From positions 76,451-140,450 of the forward strand of contig JAEZYU010000050.1 of NCBI GenBank assembly GCA_023418915.1: a DNA stretch of 64,000 nucleotides, written 5' to 3'. Position 1 is the stretch's first letter. The number at the start of each line of letters is the position of its first letter. The notes beneath the pieces were generated by a model that was not told the origin of the DNA, did no database searches, and saw only the letters and a program-made list of their open reading frames with translations. Shown here one piece after another: positions 42,281-50,653 of this stretch. Source of the stretch: Bacillota bacterium (lineage in GTDB: Bacteria; Bacillota; Clostridia; Acetivibrionales; DTU013). Both the position numbers and the translations under genes were made by a program.

Positions 42281-42538
42281 TTATAGCGAGGCGGTAGATA
42301 TCCCCCGTTTCTAGAAGTTACGGGTACCGATTAACCTTTCAGATTTTTCTTTTGAAAAAATCGATAGAAGACGATGCGAGCATATCTCCTGCCTGGGTAG
42401 CACAGGAGAGCAGCAGGCTTGCTAGCGACCAGCCTCGTTGAAATACTGCTATATTACAAAACATCCTTTGGATATTTTATGATTTGGAAAGAAATTTTCC
42501 TACAAACGAATAGGTTTCTTTTAACCGAAGTGTTATAA
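42281..42538 (+). repeat. Full-length TTATAACG dispersed element (reference copy)
   Basis: 258 bp from TTATAGCGAGGCGGTAGATA to GAAGTGTTATAA. Its parts recur at 41930, 35026 (minus), 53953, 54326, 61690 and 63725. The ends are a short terminal inverted repeat; no coding frame. Confidence 0.8.
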
Positions 42539-42552
42539 GAAAGGAGGCAGGC

Positions 42553-43122
42553 ATGGATTTTGCAGAAGAGCTTAGAGATCTATTTCTAATGCAGCAAGTA
42601 TACTCAACCTTATTATCAGTCAATAACAAGCTGCAGGCGGGAAGCGACAGATATTTTTCGAAAATGTCATCCAGGCAATATATGGCAATGATGGCGGTTC
42701 TTCATTTACAGGAGAGCGAAGCAACAATCAATAATATAGCAAGAAAACTGGGGACTACAAAGCAAAACACCAAGCAACTCATTACTGCTTTGGTGAAAAA
42801 AAGATATGCAGTACTAAAGAAGAGCGAAACTGATCGACGCGCAGCCAATGTTGAAATAACGCCATTGGGTTTTTCTGAACTGCTTACGGCGAGTGAAATT
42901 GGCATCATGTTTTTAGCTGATGTTTTTAATGAATTTTCCGGTGATGAGTTGCAGGTATTATGGGATCTGCTGAAAAAGCTATACCGGTTTGACGGGAAAG
43001 AGCAGGATGGGTTTGAAACTGATGTCGGTGAGAACATCAAAATGGATAAAGCAGCACGCGAATTACAGGGAAAGGCGTTGCAAGCCTTTGCTGAAAAAAG
43101 AAAAGCGCTGAAGCTTAGATAG
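42553..43122 (+). CDS. MarR-family transcriptional regulator
   Basis: 189 residues. The winged helix-turn-helix is ATINNIARKLGTTKQNTKQL with the wing SETDRRAANVEITPLG (the conserved D-x-R). Flanking helices form the dimer interface; a charged tail of about 40 residues is longer than usual. AAAGGAGGCAGG precedes the ATG. It is followed by a CPBP protease gene 68 bases downstream, a likely co-transcribed target. Its own promoter and palindrome appear to lie beyond an inserted repeat element. Confidence 0.85.
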   Translation: MDFAEELRDLFLMQQVYSTLLSVNNKLQAGSDRYFSKMSSRQYMAMMAVLHLQESEATINNIARKLGTTKQNTKQLITALVKKRYAVLKKSETDRRAANVEITPLGFSELLTASEIGIMFLADVFNEFSGDELQVLWDLLKKLYRFDGKEQDGFETDVGENIKMDKAARELQGKALQAFAEKRKALKLR

Positions 43123-43190
43123 TGTAATGCAGCTTATGAAAACGCTGCCAACTGCCATATAAAGTAAATTCTAAAGGGGAGGAAAATCTT

Positions 43191-43910
43191 GTGAATAACA
43201 ATGCGAAGCAGCTAAATGTGCTGCAGATAATACTGTTACATCTGACTCCAGGGTTACCTGTTCTGGCTATTGCATTCATATTATCAAGTCCTTATTGTGC
43301 AATAGGTCTTCCGTTTGTGATGTCAATTTATTTGTCTATTGCTCTTGGTCTTATACCAACACAGTTGCTAATAATGTATTTTATATCAAGGCGCAGCGGC
43401 AGAAAAATCAGGGATATTGTTTGTTTTACTGAAGGGACATCATTTATTAGAACTGTTTTGTGGGTGCTGCCTTTATATGCATTTATGGGATTCATTTTTT
43501 CAGCTTTACCTGATATCGAAAAGCCGCTTTGGACGATGTTTAACTGGGTGCCAGACTGGTTTCGCATCAACATTGACATTCTAAAGGATCGGCAATCGCT
43601 GATATTGCCGACAATTATACTTGCCTTCATTTTTAATGGACTTTTTGGGCCGATTACCGAGGAACTGTATTTTCGGGGATTTCTGCTGCCCCGCATGAGC
43701 AGGATGGGAAAGCTGGCTCCTATCGTCAATGTTGTTCTATTTTCAATATATCATTTTTTTACACCCTGGGAAAACATTACACGTATTTTGGCTATTACAC
43801 CTTATGTATACGCAGTTTGGTATAAAAGGAATATTCGAATTGGAATGATCGTGCATTGTCTGGGCAACTTAACTGGGATTTTGTTCACAGCGATGTATTT
43901 GTGGAGTTGA
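43191..43910 (+). CDS. CPBP-family intramembrane metalloprotease (Abi)
   Basis: 239 residues with about seven membrane segments. Motif 1 is PITEELYFRGFLLP (EExxxR), motif 2 FSIYHFFTPW (the FxxxH type), motif 3 HCLGNLTG (HxxxN), the glutamate and His residues of the type II CAAX prenyl endopeptidase-like family. Bacterial members process peptides or act in bacteriocin self-immunity. GTG 43191 after GGGGAGG. Probably under control of the MarR protein just upstream. Substrate unknown. Confidence 0.87.
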   Translation: MNNNAKQLNVLQIILLHLTPGLPVLAIAFILSSPYCAIGLPFVMSIYLSIALGLIPTQLLIMYFISRRSGRKIRDIVCFTEGTSFIRTVLWVLPLYAFMGFIFSALPDIEKPLWTMFNWVPDWFRINIDILKDRQSLILPTIILAFIFNGLFGPITEELYFRGFLLPRMSRMGKLAPIVNVVLFSIYHFFTPWENITRILAITPYVYAVWYKRNIRIGMIVHCLGNLTGILFTAMYLWS

Positions 43911-44143
43911 TTTTTATTGATCACATTTTCATACATAATAAAGCAATTCACTTCACACAAAAATAATTCATTTCACATCGATTTTTGTCCCGTTCACCAC
44001 CCGATATGTCCTTTTTGCCAGAATGGCGGGGTCAAATTTCCTCATGCCTTCTATACTTGATATTGTAGCAGGATAGTGTAATGCAGCCTAAAAAATGCAG
44101 CCAACTACAACTATTAAAGTAAAGCTGCCAGCTGCAACTATCT

Positions 44144-44225
44144 TGCAAAAATCCTGCAAGCATCTCTGTTGCGGCGGAAAGGTGACTAAAATATTTTATC
44201 ATGCAATTATGGCATATTAAAATGC
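44144..44225 (-). pseudogene. Decayed paralogue of the DUF559-type gene
   Basis: On the minus strand it starts MIKYFSHLSAA, as the gene at 40343-41224 does, but jumps directly to a sequence matching that gene's 3' region (GCAAAAATCCTGCAAGC on plus, compare 40476-40492). About 260 codons are missing. The upstream side continues into hairpin element copy 2, as in the intact locus. Confidence 0.65.
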
Positions 44226-44266
44226 CTGAAAACTCAATTTATAGGAAATAATTAATAAATAATTCG

Positions 44267-44419
44267 GGAAATTGTTAAAAATTTCAACTAATGGGATAAA
44301 ATACAAGGCGAAATGTGTGTTTCTAATGAGTTTAGGCTACATAACCCAAGGTTATGATGCATTATTGCGCCTCTTGATAGCATTTTCTGTCCCACTAATT
44401 GAAAAACTTAACAATTTCC
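44267..44419. repeat. Hairpin element copy 2
   Basis: 153 bp, terminal inverted repeats of about 30 bp (GGAAATTGTTAAAAATTTCA... and ...CTTAACAATTTCC). AATAATTC flanks both sides (44258-44265 and 44423-44430). Homologous over its whole length, and beyond, to copy 1. Confidence 0.9.
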
Positions 44420-44484
44420 CGGAATAATTCCCCGTATGATTTGTCAGAACCTCCGAATGAGCACAGATAAACCTCAAACAAATC

Positions 44485-44530
44485 TGGTGGAACCTCTGGG
44501 TGGAACCTCTGGGTGGAACCTCCGGGTGAT
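44485..44530. repeat. Short tandem repeat (13 bp)
   Basis: GGTGGAACCTCTG repeated three times with variants, between the hairpin element and the end of the ABC permease gene. Confidence 0.75.
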
Positions 44531-44578
44531 CCTGGAGGAACGGTATAGCCATAAAACAGCAGCTTCGTACAGAACTTT

Positions 44579-45394
44579 TTACCTGATAATGTTCCTGCGC
44601 AGGAAAACGGTGCAAGACAACACATAGAACACCAGAGTATATATTCCCATAAGACTCAGAATCTTTGCCGGACCGCCCCATACCTCTCCGCGCCCCAGTA
44701 TGCTGCTGAAATATGGCACATATATATACATGAAGGTCCATGGACTGTATGCTATCATGTCGGTATTTGAAAATACAGCCATCCAAACGTAGCATATAAC
44801 AAACAGTATCACAGACAGTGTTATTGCTACAGAAGCCTTGGGCACCGATGTGCTGAAGAATAACATGATTGTTCCCAGAACAAATGCACCTGTCGAGCCA
44901 AGCAGGTAGCACTTTGCAATAAATATCACCGTATCCTGCCAACTCATGGTAAGCCCTGTAAACTCACTGATCTGATAATTCTCTGTAAATACGATGGTTT
45001 CCTGTCTGCCGTAAAGTATATCGGGTATAAAAAGTGTTGCCAGAAAAAACAGCGAATAAAAAGTAAATATGGCTATGCACAAGGTCGCGACCTTGGCATT
45101 GAAAACTGTAAATCTTGATATCGGCCGCATAATTGAAAGCTTCAGAGTTCCTGATTCGTAATCCTCAGCTATCAGATATGATGCTGTCATAATAACGAAA
45201 AAGAAACCGAGCAGGGGCATCACGTTGTAAAGCAACTGGACAGACATCTCAGGACCCAATAACGTGCCATTTGATTTACTCACTATGAAGCACATAAACA
45301 TTATGAATAGTATTGGTATTAGCAAAAAAATGTACAGTCTTTTCTGGCGATAAAGCTTTGATAGTTCTGCCGAAAGTACTCTAAAAAAGCTCAT
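44579..45394 (-). CDS. ABC-2 type permease (BcrB/NosY-like)
   Basis: 271 residues with six membrane segments. The N-terminal cytoplasmic helix LSAELSKLYRQKRLYIF, the AEDYESGTLKLSIMRPISR coupling motif and the GSTGAFVLGTIMLFFSTSVP segment are typical of ABC-2 permeases of bacitracin/lantibiotic exporters. The gene overlaps the 3' end of its ATPase gene by 14 bases. Substrate unknown. Confidence 0.85.
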   Translation of the reverse strand: MSFFRVLSAELSKLYRQKRLYIFLLIPILFIMFMCFIVSKSNGTLLGPEMSVQLLYNVMPLLGFFFVIMTASYLIAEDYESGTLKLSIMRPISRFTVFNAKVATLCIAIFTFYSLFFLATLFIPDILYGRQETIVFTENYQISEFTGLTMSWQDTVIFIAKCYLLGSTGAFVLGTIMLFFSTSVPKASVAITLSVILFVICYVWMAVFSNTDMIAYSPWTFMYIYVPYFSSILGRGEVWGGPAKILSLMGIYTLVFYVLSCTVFLRRNIIR

Positions 45395-46322
45395 TTGAGC
45401 TTCCTCCTTTTGTAGCCCTGATAAAGAGAGCTTCGAGTGACTGCAGCTGTCTGGTTACTGTTTCAACCGCGATACCATTGGATACCAGCAAGGTTGTAAT
45501 GTCACTGAGTCTGCCCTTTTGTACGGTCACATTAAGCTTGTCCCCGGCAAGAGAACAAGCTGACACAATTTCCTGCTGCCTTACCAGTTTTTCAGCTGCT
45601 TCTGGATTGCCGACACTTATGACGGCCCTATCGCAGTCAGTTGACAGAAGGTCATCCAAATAACCTTCAATAACCATACGCCCGTTTGAGATAATGCCGA
45701 CACGGTTGCATATAGTCTCGACTTCCCTTAATATGTGGGATGATATCAGGAAGGTTATGCCCAGATCACCGGCAAGCTGCCTGATGAATTCACGCAGCTC
45801 GATAACACCCTGCGGGTCAAGACCATTGGTAGGCTCATCGAGCACGACTACCCCGGGGTTGTTCAGCAACGCTGCCGCGATACCGAGGCGCTGCCTCATG
45901 CCCAGTGAGTATGTTTTGACCTTTCTGTTTTTATCAGAGGTCAGACCTACCGTATCAAGCACCTCATTTACACGTCTTCCGGTTATTCGGGGATAATACT
46001 TTGCAATAAGGCGCAGGTTGGCATAACCTGACATATAGTCGTAGAAAACCGGGTACTCAACAATCGCACCGAGGTTTGCCAGAGCTGAGTTGTGATCCTT
46101 TTTGATATCCATTGAGCATATCTCGATACTTCCGGCATCCGGACGGATCAAGCCGGTGATCATGCGGATAGTTGTTGTTTTTCCTGAACCGTTGGGTCCG
46201 AGAAAACCGTAGACATCTCCCTTATAAGCAGTCAGTGACAGGCTATTCACAGCCTGCCTGCTGCCATAACTTTTTGATATATTATTCAATTTGAGTACGA
46301 TTTCTTTTTCAAGTTCCGGCAT
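45381..46322 (-). CDS. ABC transporter ATPase (BcrA-like)
   Basis: 313 residues. Walker A FLGPNGSGKTTTIRM, Q-loop VEYPVFYDYM, signature YSLGMRQRLGIA, Walker B VVVLDEPTNGLDP, H-loop ISSHILREVE. The C-terminal 90 residues form the accessory domain seen in BcrA-type ATPases. The variant YSLGM signature is normal in this group. AAGGGA precedes ATG 46322. With the permease it forms a self-contained exporter; no sensor kinase is adjacent. Confidence 0.9.
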   Translation of the reverse strand: MPELEKEIVLKLNNISKSYGSRQAVNSLSLTAYKGDVYGFLGPNGSGKTTTIRMITGLIRPDAGSIEICSMDIKKDHNSALANLGAIVEYPVFYDYMSGYANLRLIAKYYPRITGRRVNEVLDTVGLTSDKNRKVKTYSLGMRQRLGIAAALLNNPGVVVLDEPTNGLDPQGVIELREFIRQLAGDLGITFLISSHILREVETICNRVGIISNGRMVIEGYLDDLLSTDCDRAVISVGNPEAAEKLVRQQEIVSACSLAGDKLNVTVQKGRLSDITTLLVSNGIAVETVTRQLQSLEALFIRATKGGSSNELF

Positions 46323-46529
46323 AATCAATTCCCTTAAATTACATAAATATAAAATAGATAGTAAAACATTATTGTCTTTTTACATGATCTATGAAATATT
46401 TTACCATTGTATGTTGATATATGTAAATAGATACTTCTGAAGGGACAAAAGCTGCAGACTATATAAAAAAGCAATGTATTGTGCTACAATATTAGCAATA
46501 TATAGAAATTTTTTAGAAGGGGGTTCAAG

Positions 46530-46892
46530 ATGATCTGTCCTTTCTGTCAAAAGGATACATCCTTGGTATTAAGACACTGTCAAAACTGCAATGCCGATCT
46601 GGAGGAATATCGCACAAAACGTAACCAGAGCATACAGGGAACCGGGAACATCTATATTGGAAAAGGTTTTGAACTGGAAACGCTGTTACTAAAACTGGGA
46701 CCGATAGGCGGTATAATATTGATGCTGTTTTCTGCAGTTGTTTTTATTGCAGCGCTGCTGGATGGAGTGATATATTTCTACCTGCCTATTCTTTTCTTAA
46801 TAGGAGTGTATGGCTTAATCGAAGGCATCAGACGGAACAAAAAAAGAAAGCAGCATAGGGAGATGAAAGAGAGAGGGGAAATACTGGAATAA
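46530..46892 (+). CDS. Zinc-ribbon membrane protein
   Basis: 120 residues. N-terminal zinc ribbon (CPFCQKDTSLVLRHCQNC, two CxxC), a linker with GTGNIYIGKGFELETLLLK, two hydrophobic helices (about 55-98), and a basic tail (RRNKKRKQHREMKERGE). Cytosolic ribbon and tail with a membrane hairpin are predicted. Function unknown; such ribbons often serve as protein-protein anchors. AGAAGGGGG precedes the ATG. Monocistronic with a strong terminator. Confidence 0.7.
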   Translation: MICPFCQKDTSLVLRHCQNCNADLEEYRTKRNQSIQGTGNIYIGKGFELETLLLKLGPIGGIILMLFSAVVFIAALLDGVIYFYLPILFLIGVYGLIEGIRRNKKRKQHREMKERGEILE

Positions 46893-46918
46893 CTTAAAAG
46901 AGAATCAGATTCAATAAG

Positions 46919-46954
46919 AAGAGCGCCGGCATTTAAATGCGGCGCTCTTTTTTG
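46919..46954. terminator. Terminator after the zinc-ribbon membrane protein
   Basis: AAGAGCGCCGGCAT (46919-46932) pairs with ATGCGGCGCTCTT (46937-46949) with one bulge, followed by six T. Confidence 0.9.
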
Positions 46955-47069
46955 TAGGATCACACTTGCTGAGGGTTTAAGTGTGGGCACATTGTAGTTG
47001 GTGCAGGCACATTGTAGTCGGCGCTGATATATAGCAGCCGGCTATTTGTTGACGGCTACAGGTGCCGCT

Positions 47070-48218
47070 CTAAATTTCAGGCAGCTCAATCTCGATTTCG
47101 CGGCCAAGCTCTGCGGACTTTACGATACCATCAAGGATTGCCTGGTTGTAGAAAATCTGGCTGGATGGTACAGGCGCTTCGCCGCCGTTTCTGACTGCAT
47201 CGGCAAAGGAGCGAAGCTTTTTGTAAAAGAGGCCGCCCTGTGTTTTGTCCGGCGGGCATAGCGGTATTTCCGCCTCTATGTGGTTGCCTGCCACATCCTT
47301 ATACAGCTTCATCGGGCCGCCGACGGAACCGTTCCAGCACTCTGTAGCCGGTATCCTGAGTGCGCCTTCGGTGCCCATGATGATCGTATCTCCGGGGGAG
47401 TCGATATGCATCGCCCAGGCGATCCTGAAGTCCAGTATTATACCGCCTTCCAGACGGATAAATGCTGCGGCGAAATCGTCAACATCAAATCTTGCGGCAT
47501 CTGCCGGATTATTGTATTTTGGATTTGCTCCAAAGAAGCTGGATTTATACCCCGAAACAGTAAGAGGCTTTGGGTAATCGATGGCATTTAGTACCATGTC
47601 CAGCGAATAACAGCCAATGTCGCCCAAAGCTCCGATCCCTGCGGTCTTTTTCTCGATAAAGGTACTGTTCGGAATACCTCTTCTGCGGCCTCCGCCGGTC
47701 TGGATATAGTAGATGCGGCCAAGCTCGCCGGATTGAACAATCTTTTTTATCATTTTCATGTTCTCGTCCATGCGGGGCTGGAAGCCAATAGACAAAAGCT
47801 TGCCGCTCTGATTTTCGGCCCGGATGATATCGGCTGCCTCTTCAGTTGTGACGCACATGGGTTTCTCCAAAAGCACATTTACACCCTTTTTTAATGAATC
47901 TATGGTGCATTCGGCATGCGTGCAGTTATAGGTACATACACATACAGCATCCAGTTCTTCTGCTTCCAGCATCGATTTATGGTCAGGGTAGCACCTTACA
48001 TTAGGCAAGTCGTATCTTTTGAAGAATTTTTCGGCCTTGCCGCTGATAAAATCGGCGCCTGCAACGATTTCGACATCAGGCATAAGCTTCAGGCTCTCCA
48101 CATGGGCTTCTGCGATCCAGCCAGTGCCTATGATACCGAATTTCAGCTTCCTCGATGTATTGATTGTCTCTTCGCTTTCAGACGGTGGTGTAAATTGGTT
48201 CAATACTGAATCTGACAT
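47070..48218 (-). CDS. Gfo/Idh/MocA-family oxidoreductase
   Basis: 382 residues. After a 20-residue polar N-terminal extension come the Rossmann motif GIIGTGWIAEAHVES, LLEKPMCVT (catalytic EKP) and LGDIGCYSLDMVLNA in the substrate domain. It uses NAD(P) to oxidise or reduce a sugar-type alcohol. GAGGAGGAG precedes ATG 48218. It is downstream of the isomerase on the same strand (45-base gap), so both form a two-gene operon transcribed away from the AraC gene at 49321. Compared with the fusion at 13438, the same two activities are separate here. Confidence 0.88.
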   Translation of the reverse strand: MSDSVLNQFTPPSESEETINTSRKLKFGIIGTGWIAEAHVESLKLMPDVEIVAGADFISGKAEKFFKRYDLPNVRCYPDHKSMLEAEELDAVCVCTYNCTHAECTIDSLKKGVNVLLEKPMCVTTEEAADIIRAENQSGKLLSIGFQPRMDENMKMIKKIVQSGELGRIYYIQTGGGRRRGIPNSTFIEKKTAGIGALGDIGCYSLDMVLNAIDYPKPLTVSGYKSSFFGANPKYNNPADAARFDVDDFAAAFIRLEGGIILDFRIAWAMHIDSPGDTIIMGTEGALRIPATECWNGSVGGPMKLYKDVAGNHIEAEIPLCPPDKTQGGLFYKKLRSFADAVRNGGEAPVPSSQIFYNQAILDGIVKSAELGREIEIELPEI

Positions 48219-48263
48219 AAATTCTCCTCCTCATTATAGATTTTCCAGGTATCGTACACTGAA

Positions 48264-49082
48264 TTATAGACTTTTTAGATACTGTATACTGATTTGTGCA
48301 CATTCGACAGATGTATTACCCATAGATGGTCTGTCCTGCTCTACAACGACCCACTGTGTACCTGCGTCGCTGCAGGCTTTGAGTATTTCTTCAAAGTTTT
48401 GTACACCGAGGCCTAAAGGACGAAATTCAAAGGCTGCTGCTTCTTCTTTCTTTGCATCGTCCTTTATCCCAATGAGGTCATACATTTTCTCCGGTCTTTT
48501 GCCAGGCATGACAAAATCCTTAAGATGCACGATCGGCGAGCGTCCTGTGTATTTTCTGATATACTCTGATGGATTTTCTCCGGCGACATTTACCCAGCAT
48601 GTGTCTATTTCAGTTTTTAGCAGATCTTCAGAAACACTTCCGTATAGTATATCCAATGCATACTTGCCGTCTATTTTCTCAAATTCAAAGTCATGGTTAT
48701 GGTAAAGCAACGTAAGGCCGGATGCCTTTGCAGCTTTACCGATTTTCTCGGCTCCTTCGATAACTTCATTGAATCTTTCACCGTTGGGACGATATTCGGG
48801 TGTGAGGTATGGTATTACGATATAACTGCAGCCTATTTCGGCATACTCACTGATGATCCTCTCCGGAGCTCCGATCATATCAGTAAAGGGGACATGAGCC
48901 GACAATGGGGCCAGTCCGATGTCCTTTAGTGCCTTGCTGATTTCTGTGGGTTTTTTGCCATAAAGCCCGGCAAATTCAACACCATCATATCCGAAGGCTT
49001 TTATCCTTTCGAGTGTTGCTGAGAAATCATTTTCGAGTACATCCCTAACGGAATACAGCTGCAATGCTATTGGAAACATCAT
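48264..49082 (-). CDS. Sugar phosphate isomerase/epimerase-like TIM-barrel protein
   Basis: 272 residues. IALQLYSVRDVLENDFSATL at the N-terminus, then LSAHVPFTDM, LLYHNHDFEFEKIDG, EIDTCWVNVAG and PIVHLKDFVM, the metal-ligand strands of the xylose-isomerase-like fold. The order of motifs closely matches the C-terminal half of the fusion at 13438. Acts on a sugar or inositol intermediate; substrate unknown. AGGAGGAACC precedes the double ATG. First gene of the minus-strand operon. Confidence 0.86.
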   Translation of the reverse strand: MMFPIALQLYSVRDVLENDFSATLERIKAFGYDGVEFAGLYGKKPTEISKALKDIGLAPLSAHVPFTDMIGAPERIISEYAEIGCSYIVIPYLTPEYRPNGERFNEVIEGAEKIGKAAKASGLTLLYHNHDFEFEKIDGKYALDILYGSVSEDLLKTEIDTCWVNVAGENPSEYIRKYTGRSPIVHLKDFVMPGKRPEKMYDLIGIKDDAKKEEAAAFEFRPLGLGVQNFEEILKACSDAGTQWVVVEQDRPSMGNTSVECAQISIQYLKSL

Positions 49083-49255
49083 AAGCGGTTCCTCCTGTTT
49101 TGAGTTGTGGTGAATTATTTACTACAATTGCATTTTAGGTCAGGTAGTGTTATTATTCAAGCAAAAGAGAGGTTATTATTAGCCAAATATTGCTGTGTTT
49201 ATTAAATGACGAAGATCATTTTGAAACGATATCACAAACAGGCTGTTTTTATTAA

Positions 49256-49318
49256 GGCTGCAATAGGAGTTATTTTATTAGGAGGCTGCAATAGGAACTG
49301 TTTTATTAGGAAGGCTGC
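49256..49318 (+). repeat. 28-bp tandem repeat upstream of the AraC start
   Basis: GGCTGCAATAGGAGTTATTT...TTAGGA at 49256-49283 and again at 49284-49311 with two changes; a third copy begins at 49313 and runs into the start codon. Each unit carries an AGGAG-like ribosome-site sequence. Confidence 0.8.
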
Positions 49319-49320
49319 TT

Positions 49321-50118
49321 ATGAAATTTTTCTATGAGAACAAGGATTTGTCTGTCAGGGCGTCATATGGAAGTAGTTTAGCATTTGGGGCACACCTGCA
49401 CAATCATATCGAATTGGCATATATGATGGAGGGACGTACAAGGCTTCTGGTAGATTCGAAGGAGTACATCGTCTGTGCCGGAGATGCATTTATCATTTTT
49501 CCGAACCAGATACATCAGTACAAGAAAATAGATCATGAGAGGTACTTTCTGAGTATTTTTCCGCCGGAAATGTGCCCTGAGTTCCAACAAATTATAAAAA
49601 ACAAGGTTCCTGTATCACCGGTGATAGAGAATGCTTCAAGAAACAGTAAGATCCCGGCTCTTGCCGAAAACATCGCCGATATCAACAGGCGCAAGGGTGC
49701 CTTCTATGATACTTGCATCAAGGGTTATTTCCTGATTCTGCTCAGCGAACTGTTTGAGATGATGGAGTTTGAAGATTCGAAATCGCCTGATGCCAATACT
49801 ATTAAGGCGGTACTGAACTACTGCACAGACAATTATAACAAAGACATACAACTAGACACAGTGTCAAAAGCACTTCATATTAGCAAGTACTATATTTCTC
49901 ATCTGTTTTCTGAGAAGCTGCATATGAGTTTCAGTGAGTATATAGGAACGCTCAGGGTTTCCGAGGCCTGCAGACTTTTGATAAGTGAAGATATGAGCAT
50001 AACTGAGGTTGCGGGAAATGCAGGGTTCAATTCCACAAGGTCGTTCAATCGCCTGTTCTTGAAATATACAGCAGTTACGCCAAGACAATACAGATCAGCA
50101 AATATCTTGTCCAAATAA
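49321..50118 (+). CDS. AraC-family transcriptional regulator
   Basis: 265 residues. N-terminal cupin-like domain (HLHNHIELAYMMEGRTRLLV, AFIIFPNQIHQYK). C-terminal AraC double HTH (YYISHLFSEKLHMSFSEYI and AGFNSTRSFNRLFLKYTAV). Divergent from the isomerase/oxidoreductase operon with a 238-base shared upstream region, so it is the likely regulator of that operon. The ribosome site AGGAAGG sits within the last unit of a 28-bp tandem repeat. The ligand is probably a sugar. Confidence 0.9.
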   Translation: MKFFYENKDLSVRASYGSSLAFGAHLHNHIELAYMMEGRTRLLVDSKEYIVCAGDAFIIFPNQIHQYKKIDHERYFLSIFPPEMCPEFQQIIKNKVPVSPVIENASRNSKIPALAENIADINRRKGAFYDTCIKGYFLILLSELFEMMEFEDSKSPDANTIKAVLNYCTDNYNKDIQLDTVSKALHISKYYISHLFSEKLHMSFSEYIGTLRVSEACRLLISEDMSITEVAGNAGFNSTRSFNRLFLKYTAVTPRQYRSANILSK

Positions 50119-50151
50119 ATTTTTCTATTGAGCGTGAGATATAAATGACTA

Positions 50152-50180
50152 TTGACATTGACGCATTATTGCTGTACAAT
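50152..50180 (+). promoter_or_regulatory. perR promoter
   Basis: TTGACA (50152-50157) and TACAAT (50175-50180) with an ideal 17-bp spacer. Confidence 0.8.
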
Positions 50181-50183
50181 AAT

Positions 50184-50206
50184 TTAGGAATAGTTCCTAT
50201 TCTTAA
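50184..50206. promoter_or_regulatory. Candidate Fur/PerR-type operator
   Basis: TTAGGAATAG (50184-50193) and CTATTCTTAA (50197-50206) form a 10-bp inverted repeat with one mismatch and a 3-base spacer, directly after the -10 box. Its position predicts autorepression. Confidence 0.6.
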
Positions 50207-50225
50207 ATGCAAGAAGGTGTTTGGT

Positions 50226-50615
50226 TTGACAAAACAAAGAAAAATAATTTTAGAAATAATCAAATCATCTTCAGATCACATGACAGCTGAGGAGATATAC
50301 ACTAAAGCAAAACAAATAATGCCTTCTATAGCAGTGGGAACTGTCTACAGAAATCTGGGGCTTATGACAGAGGCGGGAGAAATACGACGACTCGCAATAC
50401 CTGATAAACCAGATAAATATGATAAATCCGTACAGCCTCACGAGCACCTTATTTGTCAGAAATGCGGGGAGGTATCTGATTTGTTTGTTTCCAGTCTGCA
50501 GGATTATTTGCAGCAGCAAACGGGAATTGAAATCACAGGGTATGATTTGAATTTAAGATATATTTGTGGAAAGTGTAAAAAAGAAGCTGCTAAAAAAGGC
50601 AATAACAAATCTTGA
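50226..50615 (+). CDS. perR: Fur-family regulator, PerR-like
   Basis: 129 residues. Winged helix (TKQRKIILEIIKSSSDHMTA, GTVYRNLGLMTEAGEIRRL) and metal region PHEHLICQKCGEVSDL with a later CGKC, the two CxxC pairs of a structural zinc site. Placement before rubrerythrin points to the peroxide-responsive PerR branch. The open frame starts at 50145, but that part overlaps the promoter and operator; TTG 50226, seven bases after AAGGTG, gives the family N-terminus. Likely autoregulated and represses rbr until peroxide oxidises it. Confidence 0.85.
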   Translation: MTKQRKIILEIIKSSSDHMTAEEIYTKAKQIMPSIAVGTVYRNLGLMTEAGEIRRLAIPDKPDKYDKSVQPHEHLICQKCGEVSDLFVSSLQDYLQQQTGIEITGYDLNLRYICGKCKKEAAKKGNNKS

Positions 50616-50653
50616 TATATCAAAATAAAAATAATAGTAAAGGAGAGTCAACA

